A stretch of 64,000 nucleotides of DNA from Rosa chinensis (Eukaryota; Streptophyta; Magnoliopsida; Rosales; Rosaceae), in the NCBI RefSeq assembly GCF_002994745.2, contig NC_037093.1:13527555-13591554 (forward strand). The letters run 5' to 3'. Positions 11,216 to 21,837 of the stretch are shown here, piece after piece. Made by a program: the position numbers and the translations under genes. The notes under the pieces are model-generated. The model did no database searches and was not told the DNA's origin. It saw nothing but the letters and a program-made list of their open reading frames with translations. Every line of letters starts with the position of its first letter. Positions within the stretch are counted from its first letter, which is position 1.

Positions 11216-11767
11216 ATGTGGATTGTTCTTTTGCCGCTGTTCCTGGTTTTGTTAATTGCTGTTAGTTGGTTGTCCTGTCGTGGTTCAGGTATCTAACTTT
11301 TGCCTTTAGATTATTGAATGTTCAGGTATTTTTGTGATTACTCGGCAGGGGGTATATTTGATAGAGGGTATGCAATGTTATGGTTGATTGTATAGAGATG
11401 GTTTGTTTGGCCGTTGTTGTATTTGGATGATAGAATTTGTTTCGGTTATGGTGGTTTATATAGTTGTAATAGATAGTTTGTTTGGTTTTGTTCAGCAGAT
11501 ATTGGGAACAGTGTGCGATCAAATTTTGGAAGTGCTTTGAATTCAGGTATGTAAAGAGTTATGCTCAGTGTTATTGAATCAGTTTATTTACAGAATTCCA
11601 AATATTGATCTTTATGTTGATAAATGTTAGTTTTATCATCTTTCTAAAAACAATTGATCTGAAATTTGTTTTTTTTTTTTTTCTGTGATTTGCAGTCTCT
11701 ATAAAAGGTCAAGCACTAAGATTCGAAAGAGAAGACAACAAATCAGTTTGGGTTCGTTCTGGAAAAG
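11216..11767 (+). CDS. Small three-exon open frame with signal-peptide-like start, product unrecognised
   Basis: Three blocks join in frame through standard splice sites: 11216-11288, 11496-11546 and 11696-11767 (phase 1 at each junction). The first encodes MWIVLLPLFLVLLIAVSWLS followed by CRGS, a typical hydrophobic signal peptide or anchor. The next two encode ADIGNSVRSNFGSALNS and VSIKGQALRFEREDNKSVWV. The third exon is duplicated at 10350-10421 with identical length and phase. No terminal exon or stop was established; downstream sequence changes to IQM-like fragments. I do not recognise the family. It may be the 5' half of a secreted-protein gene left in a Helitron-type mosaic. Confidence 0.35.
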
Positions 11768-11849
11768 GTACATGGCAATATTTTGATTTATAAGATTGAT
11801 TGGTCTAACAAGTTCAGTGGTTTTAAAATTCAAGTCGGTTAAAGGATTG

Positions 11850-13265
11850 CAAGCCTGAAAATGTAATTTGGGATAGGAACCTTTCGTTTAAGCCTGAAAA
11901 TGTAATGTTGGATAGGAACCTTTCATTTAAGGAAACGTTGGGGACAGAAGATTGTAGGGGTAAAAATCTGTTGAAGCTTAAACCAATGCTGACTTTTGCT
12001 CTGTCTCAACCGGATTTTATGTTTTTGCCTAGACTGGTTAAGGAGCTTGATGATGCAGCAGTCAAAGTTCAGAAAGTTTTGTATATCAAACTCGAAGAAA
12101 CCTTGCAGATCGTGCAGTGGTGGCTGAGGAGGTATGGTAATTATTTTGTTACATGCTTAGTATACTTCAATTTCAGTTTGTTTTGATACAAAATGGTTTG
12201 GTTAATTTGGTTATTTTCAAATGGTTTAAGTTCTCCAGCTGGGACTAAGGAGCTATGGTAATTACTAAGCACTTGATTATTATTTCTCACCATTGAAATT
12301 GTACTTGAATTTGGTTTTGTTTTATTGTCATTTTTTTAAATTTATTTATTTATTTATTTTTATGGAAATGGTTTGATTGATTTGGCTATTTTCAAATGCT
12401 TCAGATGGAAACTTTTAGATTCTGCAGCTCTCAAGCAGAGTTCTGTGTCATTCTTCAATGTTGAGAAGCCGGAAACCGCCTCTTTGTGGTAGGCAAGGGC
12501 TAGGACTAGGCTGCGAAGGTTTGTTCTTTTTCTTATACATACTACTTTCTCATGTTTCCACAGCTTATTGGACATTCATTTCAGTAATAACACTTGCTTT
12601 GTTATTTCATATTGGAAAAGGTTTGTCTAAGGATGAGAAAGCACAAAAGTTAGCTCTTCAACATTGGCTTGAAGCTGTAAGTTCACACTTCATAATCCCT
12701 AAAGAGAATAAGGCTAGATATTTCTTTTGAAAACTTATATTCCTTGCAATGTAAAATATGCATGATCTAATGTTAAGCCGTTTACTTCTTGATGTCCTAT
12801 ACAGATTGGTCCACGCCATCGGTATAGACACAATTTACACATGTACTACGATTTGTGGTTTGAAAGTCAGAGCAGCCAGCCTTTCTTCTACTGGTAAGTG
12901 ATTGACCTTAATGTTCATTTATTTTCACCATATAATGAACAAATATGTTGGTGAAACTTTTTCTGATGATCGATGTGATATTTGAGACTTACTGACCAAT
13001 TCGTATAATCCAGGCTGAATGTTGGAGATGGCAAGGAAACAAATCTTGAGCTATGCTCGAGGACAGTTCTACAGAGCCAATGCATCAAGTACCTTGGACC
13101 GGTTAGTTCCAAACCTTCTCCTAACTCCATTTACCTTCATCATATTCGCTGCATAATCAAATTTATACATATATCTGATTGTGTTATCTTTGTGTTTGAA
13201 TGTTTCAGAAAGAAAGAAAAGCCTATGAAGTAGTAGTCAAAGATGGCAACTTAAGCTCATACTAA
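11850..13265 (+). pseudogene. IQM-type calmodulin-binding protein pseudogene
   Basis: Ordered exon-like blocks match the plant IQM family (IQ-motif calmodulin-binding proteins). About 12000-12130 has FLPRLVKELDDAAVKVQKV, next to where the IQ motif should be. About 12405-12520 has [20 protein letters not shown], then a stop within the usual WARARTR stretch. About 12620-12676 has [19 protein letters not shown], 12805-12893 has [19 protein letters not shown], 13014-13100 has LNVGDGKETNLELCSRTVLQ, and 13209-13265 has ERKAYEVVVKDGNLSSY and a stop. The IQ core is degenerate and the family's C-terminal part is missing. A roughly 35-bp tandem duplication sits near 11853-11930. Confidence 0.6.
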
Positions 13266-13282
13266 TTGATTTTTGAAATTTT

Positions 13283-13661
13283 GCAATCTATCAAAACAAA
13301 AACCTCTGTTCTTTCTTCTTTTTGTTAATTAAACATCATAAGAGTAAAATTCTGGATATTACTCTGGGCTCAGTTTCTCCAGAGTTTGGCAATGAGCACA
13401 ACTTTTTTGTTTTCTGGAATAGAGGCTGTATCAGTTTTACCGACATTGTTTGTTTCTTTGTTTTGTGTGTTTTACTGGTTGTTTGTTAAAAAGTTGTTGG
13501 GCTACTGTCATGTATGCTAGGGACACTTAACCACAGCTTTGTACTGTTATAAGTTCCTTAACCGAATCAAATGAGAGACAGATGGTGGGGCACTTTAAAG
13601 CACCAAAAAAATTGATCCGATTAAGGACAGCCTCTATAAGATCTTAAGGCACAGCCTCTAT
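13283..13661. repeat. Long inverted repeat, right arm
   Basis: Reverse complement of 5556-5935. It begins directly after the last IQM-like exon. A degenerate part of the same motif (AAGTTCCTTAATTGAATC) recurs at 13692-13709. Confidence 0.75.
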
Positions 13662-14127
13662 AAAATGAGAGGCAGATTGTAAGGCTGCTATAAGTTCCTT
13701 AATTGAATCAATTTTTTTGTACTTTAAACACTCATTCCATGGTTGTGATTTTTGTTTAGAAAGTCATTGACTGGAAAAGTCAAAGGACAAGCCATTTCTA
13801 TGGAGAGCTCTAAGAGGAGTTTCCACAGTAATATACCCAAATGTATGCAATATCTACACCTGGAACTTACTGACTTAATTTTTGTCTTCCTATATTATCA
13901 CGTAAAACATGCTCCATACATTATACATAGATCCCAATTCACCAACTTTATATTGCTCTTACTTTTGATATTCTTATATTATAATTTTGCTGTGAGCATG
14001 ATATTGTAATCTATATCTACTGTTGCAAAGCCATTTAGTTTCTTAGTTGTCGCACTTTTCTTGACATCATACTTATTTTGAAACTGAAACTTTAAAAATG
14101 TCTTTTGAATGTTATTTCTTTTGTCAG

Positions 14128-14440
14128 GATGGTTTCTCATCTAATGTTGGGACCTTGAAATGGGTAAATCATGTCATTCTCTTATCTCAGGTGCCTCTCT
14201 CTCTTCCTCTCAGTGTTAGAAACATCACCACTGTAAGAAAGGAATCGTTTTTTTACTGTGATTAATAAGACTAGCAGTTAAATGTTTACAAAGGTGCTGG
14301 TGGCATTCAAGCTCTCATGAAAAGCAATGAAAAAAAATTAGCCGAAGAAGATGGGTCAATACTGATGGCCTCTGAAATCCCTTACACCATCAGGGCTGGT
14401 TTGTTACAAAACTCTCCACGTGAAATTCAAGGCTTTTAAC
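14128..14440 (+). pseudogene. Fragment of a Rossmann-fold NAD(P)-binding protein gene
   Basis: Block 1 (14128-14190) follows a TTGTCAG acceptor, encodes DGFSSNVGTLKWVNHVILLS and ends CAG|GTGCC. Block 2 (from about 14295) encodes AGGIQALMKSNEKKLAEEDG, ILMASEIPYTIRAGLLQNSP, and runs to a TAA at about 14440. The VILLS...IPYTI-RAG pattern matches plant chloroplast-type atypical short-chain dehydrogenase/NAD(P)-binding proteins. The N-terminal nucleotide-binding glycine motif is absent. Confidence 0.5.
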
Positions 14441-14902
14441 TTTAAAAAGATTAGTTGATACCAAAGTTTTCTCCTTTTTTTTTTTTTTTTTTCCCTTGCA
14501 GCCATTAGAGAACTAACCGAATATATGTGGATCAATTATGCATAGTTTCTTCATGTCCTTTGTGAAATTCAAATCAGTTTGCTCTCTTTACATTGCTGTA
14601 ATCTAATATACATGGGGAAAAAATGTGTACTGTTCACATTTTGAAAAGGAGGCCTGAATTTTTTAGCAATTGTAAGCAATCCTAGACGATGTCTGAATAG
14701 ATCATTATGTAAAGTTCACTCATATGATACAAAAGTGCATTGGTCGTAGGAGATTCTAGGTGTGTTGCAATGGCTCTTTTTTCAAATGAAAGAGAAACAG
14801 TCCACAAACAAGTAGCTGCTAAAACATCCCATGCAGAATGCATACTTGGTCATATTCCCAAATTTTGGATTCTTATGATATGTTTGATAGATTTGCTTAT
14901 AT

Positions 14903-15520
14903 TAGGGGTCGTCAATGGGCAGGGCAGGGCCGGCCCTGCCCAAAATTAATGGGCTCGGGCCGGGCCGGGCCGGGCCAAAACTTTTTTTTTTTATTTTTCG
15001 GGCCGGGCAGGGCCGGGCTTCTCTTAAAAATCAAGGCCCAGGGCCGCCCATGGGCCTAGGGCCTTACGGGCTTTTTAGGGCCGGGCCGGGCCGGGCTTTT
15101 TTGGATGGGCAGGGCCGAGCCCATTATATTTATATGTCATATTATTTTGTTAAAAAAATACAAAAACCTATGAAAAAATGATGATATGTTAATTATTGAA
15201 CAAAATAAAATACAAAATTAAAAAAACATATGGCCTAATGCAATAATTAGTTCAATATAGCTACATAAAAATATATTAAAACAAAAATTGAATGGGCTTT
15301 CGGGCGGGCCTATAAGGCCGGGCCGGGCGGGCTTTAATGGGCATATAACGGGCCGGGCCGCGGGCCGGGCCTGGGCTTTGAACCCTCCGCCCTAGCCCTG
15401 CCTCGTGCCCAATGGGCAGGGCCGAGATGGGCTTTTCTGCGGGCCGGGCCGGGCTTTTGCCCACTGGGCCGGGCGGGCGCCCATGGGCTTTTAGGCCCGC
15501 GGGCCAAATGATGACCCCTA
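14903..15520. mobile_element. GC-rich non-autonomous hAT element with GGGCC arrays
   Basis: Inverted ends TAGGGGTCGTCA / TGATGACCCCTA are flanked by perfect 8-bp duplications GCTTATAT (14895-14902 and 15521-15528). Both ends are packed with GGGCCGGGCC and TGGGC words (14917-15125 and 15297-15507), while the centre is AT-rich. Open frames here only translate the repeats. The element lies between the NAD(P)-binding fragment and Helitron copy 2. Confidence 0.9.
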
Positions 15521-15776
15521 GCTTATATTTACGATGTGATCATTGGTTTCTTATGAATTACTACAGTTTTTTTTTTTTTTTTTTTTTTTTTTTTCTATTG
15601 GTTTAGGTTGATCTTTATTTCAGCAAGAGTTTATATGTAACTAAGTGAATCACTCTCTTCAGATGCTAGGCATGAATTTCAAATATTTAAATCATGGTGG
15701 TTCTGTGGCAGGTTGAAACTGAATTTGAACAACAATGGGAGATGGTAAGGCGGAAGAATGGAAAAATGCGATTCAC

Positions 15777-17176
15777 AATGGTGAACATGTTTGGGGTTAG
15801 CAGACTGTTGTTCATGTTCACTATTTTAGCACAGTAGAAGATAAAAAGCTAAAAGAGGTAATGGTGATATTGGAAACTTAAAGTAAGTTAATAACTACTT
15901 TTAAAAGCTTAAAATCAGTAACAGGTCTGAAAGTGATGAGATAATTGATTCCCTTGAACCAGAGATAGCTCATTCTTCACCAATATGTTGGTCCAAATTT
16001 GCTTATGGGATTCAAAAGTCTACAGTTTGTTACCAAATGTTTTAATTTTTACAGCTTACTCTTTTTGATGCAAATGTTCCAAACTGATAGCATCCGCTTA
16101 TCACAACCTAAAAACTTGCAGCAGTTTTCTTTTCTATTTGATCTTCAGCTTAGAAAAAAAATTTGTTTACAGGGAACTACAATCAATAAACTTTTAGCAG
16201 AAAATGCAACTTTAGAATTCTACAAAGGATGCTTTTATTCATTCTAAACTCCTTATCTGATGTTTATACTTCTTTACTGCTTTAAACTCACAGCAGCATT
16301 GTTTTTTCTTTCATGTTCACCTTAAAAAAATAATTTGTTGACAGTTTAAAATTTCTTCCATGTGCTAACTTTCAATAATTTGATGTGCATTTATGCTTTC
16401 TATTTTGTATTTTGTATTTTGTGAATGAGTTAATAGCAATAACATGTTGTAATTGAAATCATGCTCTGTTTTAACGTGATATGTCATCATGTGTGCTCAA
16501 GCTGTTCTAACCATAATGACCTGAAGAGATTGATTGTAGTATCTTGATATCAGGGTCGAGTGAGAAATTGTTTTTAGATAAGAGAACAGAAGCCAATGCG
16601 ACAGGAATAACTGGGGGAACCCATTCAAAGTAAGCTTTGTGGTTCGAGTTTTGGTTGCTCTGTATTTTCTTGCTTCTTATATTAAGCTAGCATTTAATTT
16701 GAGTACATGTAGGAAAATCTTTGAATTCTATTATGATTCATATACCAACTGAGAGCTCGACTTCTATCTTAGCAGTTTTCCTAACCACTTCTTGATGTGC
16801 ATTGTTATATCAGGCATCTGAAGCATGGATAGAGTGCCTATTGAAAAAATGAAAAGCTTTTCATCAGCAAAGGTGATATGGCAATAACAGCTTGGACTGA
16901 GGACCAGCAGCATGAGATGAATATCCATGTAGATCATGTATCATTATGCAACATCCATCAAACACTTCTCATTATTGTATTATGTTTATTCCTTCATTAA
17001 ACTATGCATACCAAGTTTGATTTCTCCATCAGAATCAGTAATAAGTTCAAACCAAACAAAATCTGTAAATTTCAACAAAGATATTTGGTATTTCTACTAT
17101 GTAATGTAACAAGATCAATCATAATCTCCACCATGTAACAATAAGTCCCGCAGCAAAGCGCGGGCACCATTTCTAG
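15777..17176 (+). mobile_element. Helitron 3' portion, copy 2
   Basis: Direct repeat of 5960-7478 with many small differences. It ends in the same GC hairpin (17147-17164) and terminal CTAG (17173-17176), followed by T. It carries the same DnaJ debris: exon at about 16805-16925 with a frameshifting extra A, J-domain piece partly deleted near 16565. The divergence between copies suggests they are not recent duplicates. The 5' terminus was not found. Confidence 0.7.
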
Positions 17177-17304
17177 TGAAGACTAGTAGAGGAATTTTGT
17201 GTTAGACCTATTTTTCAATCACATTTTCGCAAATCAACCGTAAGATGTTTAGATAAATCAATAAACAGCGAAACAAATCAGAGAAAAGAAAACGTACAGT
17301 AGTA

Positions 17305-18431
17305 TTAGAAATGGACTTGACACGTATCTGAGGCAGCTGATTTGTCCCAGTGCCACTTGTGGGGATGGGAAGCATGGGAATCTAGGATGTAAGTAGAAGT
17401 AGTAAGCACTCTGGACTTGACATCCAAGGCACCGCTCTCCTCGGTGGTAAATATTCCATATTGAAATGTTATGAGAAAAAGCAAGGGGGGACAATTCCAG
17501 TAGTCGATTCCAGAGCCACTGAGAGCAAGTTCGACCATTTGACCTTCTCGATGGAGAAAACTCCAACCAACTGTCCTTCCAAAATCATAAGGCAATGGTG
17601 GCAGGGGCAGAGGTTGCATATGTTTCATAGAATCACATTCCTGTGACATGAGGAGAACTTCTATACTGTTGTCAACCTTTTCCCGAAATCTATATCCTCT
17701 CCTATAACATCTCCTGTCAGGCCTGTTACAGGAGAAGAATAGGAAACCATCATGGCCATGTTGTTGCAAGTTGATTAGCAACATTACAGTATTATCCGCT
17801 ACATCCATTAAACACTCTGCAGCTAAAACGTTTAACTGTGTCCATCCTTGTTCGGGCCGGGTGACGTCGAACCGGGCAAGTACTCTGCCACTGTCTCGAA
17901 TCCAAAGAAGGATATTGGGGCCAGCTACTAGATGCCTGAACTTAATTTCAGGTAGGTAACTAGCGGAGATGAGGGGATCAAATGGAGGCACATCCAGAGG
18001 TAGCCACTTTGAGTGATCAGAGTCGTCGGAGACCTCGAACGACTCACAGGGAATGAATGGTAAAGTTACCTCGCTTGCCTCCCGCATTTCACGAGAAAAC
18101 GGAATCGATAGCGTCTGCCTTCCACCTTCAGCACCATCCACCACTCATGCCTCTCCACAAACTTCTTCCTGTTCCTCCGTTTTAAATTTTGGGCTTCCTG
18201 AAGAACCCTTCGCTTCTCTTCTTCTGTTATGGAGCCCAAGCCACCACGAAAAGCCGTTTCCTTTTGGAAGCCCTGCTTCTCCAGAACTAGTGGTGCCAAA
18301 GTGGTAGAGTTTCTCCGCATTATTTCTGAAAACCTGCTACTCCAAGTCGCTCCTTCTCTCTTCATTCCACCCATCGTCGCCACACCCCGCCGCACGCAAA
18401 GCCTCATCGCCGCCGCCATCCAGATCCCCAA
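17305..18431 (-). CDS. Putative gene or recent pseudogene, product not recognised (possible F-box/kelch-like beta-propeller protein)
   Basis: The minus strand has a 279-codon open stretch (17305-18144) with normal composition, including WIRDSGRVLARFDVTRPEQG, FLFFSCNRP and a histidine-rich C-terminus. It opens directly after a TGA and begins with GTG, so its only usable ATG is codon 20 (MREASEV). A second frame, 18066-18431, encodes a plausible N-terminal half (EKRRVLQEAQNLKRRNRKKF, then ERHEWWMVLK) and overlaps it. Either an intron, for example a donor GCGAG|GTAACT near 18070, or a frameshift separates the halves. The 'FDVTRPEQGW' block resembles blades of plant F-box/kelch proteins, but I could not confirm an F-box. 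It is the only sizeable non-transposon frame between 17 and 35 kb. Confidence 0.4.
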
Positions 18432-18639
18432 TATTCAACAACCTTAGGGCTAGGGATTTCAATTTCCTCTCCGACAATTCCTTAAATATTCCAAAATCCA
18501 AACAGCCATCACCTGGCCATAGATTTTTGACACCTCGCCAAAGGGCTTGGGCCACGACCTTTTTCTTTCTTTTTTTCCTTTTATTTTTATTTTTATTATT
18601 ATTCTTCTTTTTATCCATAACTACAATAGACTATAGTTT

Positions 18640-19290
18640 CTTTCCACAAGTATAATTCATAATTTGTAACCCAGTAACGGGCAAGTTCTAATATAAATTA
18701 TAATAATTGCCACAACCTTCATTTCTGTTTTCTCCCAAAATCAAACCCGTCAAATCTATTTCTCTCAAAATCAAAACCTCTCTTCCATTTTGGCGAAGAA
18801 AGATGGCGAAACTAGGCCTCCCAAAGCTCGACAGTGAGGGTCTGCTATGAAGCTACGCGGTGAGGCGGCAAAGCTAGGCACTGCGGTGAGGCATCGCGCC
18901 AATAATGGGGCATCAGACGACAGTCTTGGACTGTCGTCTGATGAATGGACGAGACAGGAGCAAGAAACTGTCGTCTGATTAAATTTTGTACAAGAGCAAC
19001 AGTGTGAAATTGTGTTGTCTATATACCAGAAAGAACAAGAGTCCCTTATATTTTTTTTCTGTTGTCTCTTTGAAGCTTCTATATCAAGGATTAGCTTATT
19101 TCTGTTGAGTGGATTTACACAAGACAACAAAATATTGAAAATATCATTGTGTGTCCATTTTTCATACAACAAAATATGCTATTTTGTGCTTGTGTTTTTT
19201 GAATTGGGCAATGGAAAAGGTTTGAAAAGTATTGTTATTAGATGGTTCATACTACAGTTTTTACATTCCATTTTTTGTTGTTCAATTGTT
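18640..19290. other. Decayed CACTA-like subterminal sequence with perfect palindrome
   Basis: A 15-bp perfect inverted repeat with a 3-bp spacer lies at 18911-18943 (arms CATCAGACGACAGTC). A third copy of CTGTCGTCTGAT is at 18968-18979, and TGTTGTCT/AGACAACA words recur to about 19290. Such clustered short words in both orientations resemble CACTA subterminal repeats, but no CACTA terminus or transposase is seen. No gene is supported. Confidence 0.35.
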
Positions 19291-19605
19291 AGACAATAGT
19301 TTTTAATTGGAATTAAATTGGTTAAGAGAGTCATAAGACATACATGGCATTTAACCAAAACCAATTGATCAACACAAACAAAAACACATTCATTGATTTC
19401 CTGGTATGGTAACATATGCCTCCAAAAGTTCTAACTCTTGTCTAGCAAAGCATACCAAAACAAGTTATTAAACACCATTTCTACACACACAAACACACAC
19501 TATACCAAGTGTCCAATGTGGGCTTTGGATTGTATTGACCAAGTCTCCGATATGAGACTTGTGATTAATTAATTTCACGTGCAGACCTAGAGTTAGGTTG
19601 CACGT

Positions 19606-19796
19606 GAGGGGGCGTGTTGGAGAGGAAAGATCCCACATTGGAAAAGTGACAAATAAAATATAACTTATAAGTGGGTGGATCTCACCCAATTGTACCGAGG
19701 CCTTTTGTAATTAAAACTCAACACCTATCGGGTGGTTAAGTTGGGACAGTATCGGTACAATGGTGGGCCACGGGCCACGCTTGTCGTTGTTTAACA
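19606..19796 (+). mobile_element. Polypurine tract and LTR-like remnant of a small retroelement
   Basis: GAGGGGGCG (19606-19614) looks like a polypurine tract. It is followed by a 182-bp block that starts TGTTGGAGAG and ends TTTAACA (19615-19796), with the TG..CA ends of an LTR. The block resembles a repeat widespread in plants that includes 'TCCCACATTGGAAAA'. No partner LTR or coding region was found, so this is a 3' remnant. Confidence 0.45.
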
Positions 19797-20064
19797 ATCA
19801 ATTTAGAAGAGCGTTCTTCAAATTCTTTTTTTTGTTGTGAATTTAGCCCAAAGGTTAGTTTGGGAATTTAGCCTTCTTGGAGGGTTGAAAAGCTGAAAAG
19901 TAAGACCCTACGTCGGCTCTAACTCAGTAAATGATGTCAAATTTGGAGGGAAATTTGAAATTTGGACCCGGGTAATGGAAATTAAAAGTGCAAGGACCAA
20001 CGTGATTAAAAAAAAAAAAAGGATCAAACTGATTTTAGCCTCAAAGTTTGAGGGACTAAACTGA

Positions 20065-21084
20065 TTTTTTTTTTTGAGTTAAATAATGATTTCATTCATA
20101 GTAACACAGGCCAGAATGGCACAGTACATAGTTCCCACTAGGGAGGATAGGTGTCATTACACTTGAAACAATTCCGCTCCTTTTCAGAAGCCTAACAGAA
20201 TAACATAATTCTAAACTAAAAATAATAGCAGACAAAGTTCCCGATGCCAATGCGCTCAATTGCGGTACACCAAAGAACTTAGCACCTAGATGTATAGAAT
20301 CACCGATCATTCTGTAGGCAAAGTACCAAAGCTATGGTCCCTAAAAAAACTTAGGGAATCATTGAAAGTAAACAAAGCTACTAACATAGAATCCCGAAAA
20401 AAAAACGAGAAATAATGTGGGCCTAGGGGAAATTAATGGATTTAGACTAGCTAAAAACATCAACAACCTAGCCCAAAAGACCAAAACTCAAATAGCAGCC
20501 CACAGAGAAACGAACCCCAAACTCAAGGCCCAGCATTATTGGACTGGCCCAATCCCAGACGTCATCTCTTTCTCACACCAGGAGATAGCACCGCCGCCAC
20601 AGCTCCGTGACCCGTACTACCACGTCCCCATGCTGCCTCAGCCTCCTCGACTCGTACCGCCATGCTGCCATGGTACAACACTGCCTCGACCCAAGCAAAA
20701 CCAGTCCGCGCCACTACGAAACCACCAATGATGCAGCGCACCAGATCATAGGCACCACGAACCAAACGTCCCACGCGGTCCTGGAACCCCAACGAAGTAT
20801 CGATACCCACCGTGATTCAGAGGCGACGCCCAAAGACCTCCGCCAAAACCCATCATACCGAAACCTCAAGCGGAAAACCCTCTCCCATGAAATCTCCTGA
20901 GCAATAGCATCAATATCTCGTCCGGCAGCAGACCGCAGCATGTCGGCGAGGCCAGAGGCTAGCCAAGACGTCCGGGTGCCGCCGGACAGGGCTGATCTTC
21001 ACAGACACGGACGCCGACGGCCGTAGAGTTTTCTCAGCGCTAGAGAGAAAACCTAGGGTTTTTTTTCTTCCATCGACGTGCATT
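20065..21084 (-). mobile_element. Short L1-like retroposon with target-site duplication
   Basis: GGACTAAACTGA occurs on both sides (20053-20064 and 21085-21096). A T-run at 20065-20075 is the poly(A) tail of a minus-strand insertion. The 5' end (about 21060) has an AAACCCTAGG leader, followed by a GC-rich open stretch starting MLRSAAGRDIDAIAQEISWE (20714-20941, minus) without recognisable domains. At about 1 kb it lacks reverse transcriptase, so it is internally deleted or was mobilised in trans. Confidence 0.65.
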
Positions 21085-21096
21085 GGACTAAACTGA

Positions 21097-21640
21097 ATTT
21101 AATCCTTCTTTCACCTCCTTTAATTATAGTTGACAAATCTTACTTTTAAAATATCACATAATTCATCAAGCATCAGGTCCTATTTAATTTCCTAAATGAA
21201 GCTGCTAGAATTTTTGACGCATCTTTACAACCCTAGTAGCGCCTTTGTGAACGGTGTATAGAACAAAGCACTATATTAATCGTGCTTAATGTCGAGGATA
21301 TCAACTTATCTAGTATGTCCCAAGACTAAACAATACCGAATTTTGCACACCCCATATCATATACCATGAATGTTGTTGACCTAGCCACAATCATCAGTTT
21401 GCACACTCTCATTGAATTCAGTTGGACAGGCTCCTCAGATATGATGGTCTTGATTCGCATACAAGGATCTACAATCTCTGCAAACTTCTCCTCAGTTATA
21501 TGGGCGGGTTAAATTAGTAGTATTTTGGATTTACTATCTTTATTTTCAAACAATTTGGTGTTTGTAATTAATTTAGACCTACTTTTGTTTTGGTTATAAA
21601 AAAAATAATAAAAAATAATAATAGAAAACACAAACCAACT
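21097..21640. other. Unassigned AT-rich interval
   Basis: No gene, terminal repeat or RNA feature seen. Confidence 0.4.
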
Positions 21641-21644
21641 TAGA

Positions 21645-21764
21645 AAATTCATGCCTAGTGGCATAAGTCTCCCATTTGTAAGTGGGAGGTCGTGAGTTCG
21701 ACTCAATGAAGATTTCAAGACTAGTAATTATAATTATGAGTTACTATTATGAAAAAAAAAAATT
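21645..21764 (+). mobile_element. Second tRNA-like SINE
   Basis: TGCCTAGTGGC (21652-21662) is A-box-like and GAGTTCGACTC (21694-21704) is B-box-like. Between them TCTCCCATTTGTAAGTGGGA forms an anticodon-arm-like stem. An A-run at 21752-21762 closes the unit. It differs in sequence from the SINE at 550-736. No clear target-site duplication was seen. Confidence 0.55.
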
Positions 21765-21837
21765 AGAAAACTCATCATTTATTATTTTCCGGTTAACCAT
21801 AAATGCATAATTTCAACAAAGGAGAGTGTAAACACAA

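Noticed and set aside
14903..15520. CpG-island-like promoter or coding frames (14838-15059, 14915-15181, 15276-15464, 15412-15606)
   Set aside because: The GC-rich blocks are GGGCC repeats of a hAT with a perfect 8-bp duplication; the frames only translate the repeats.
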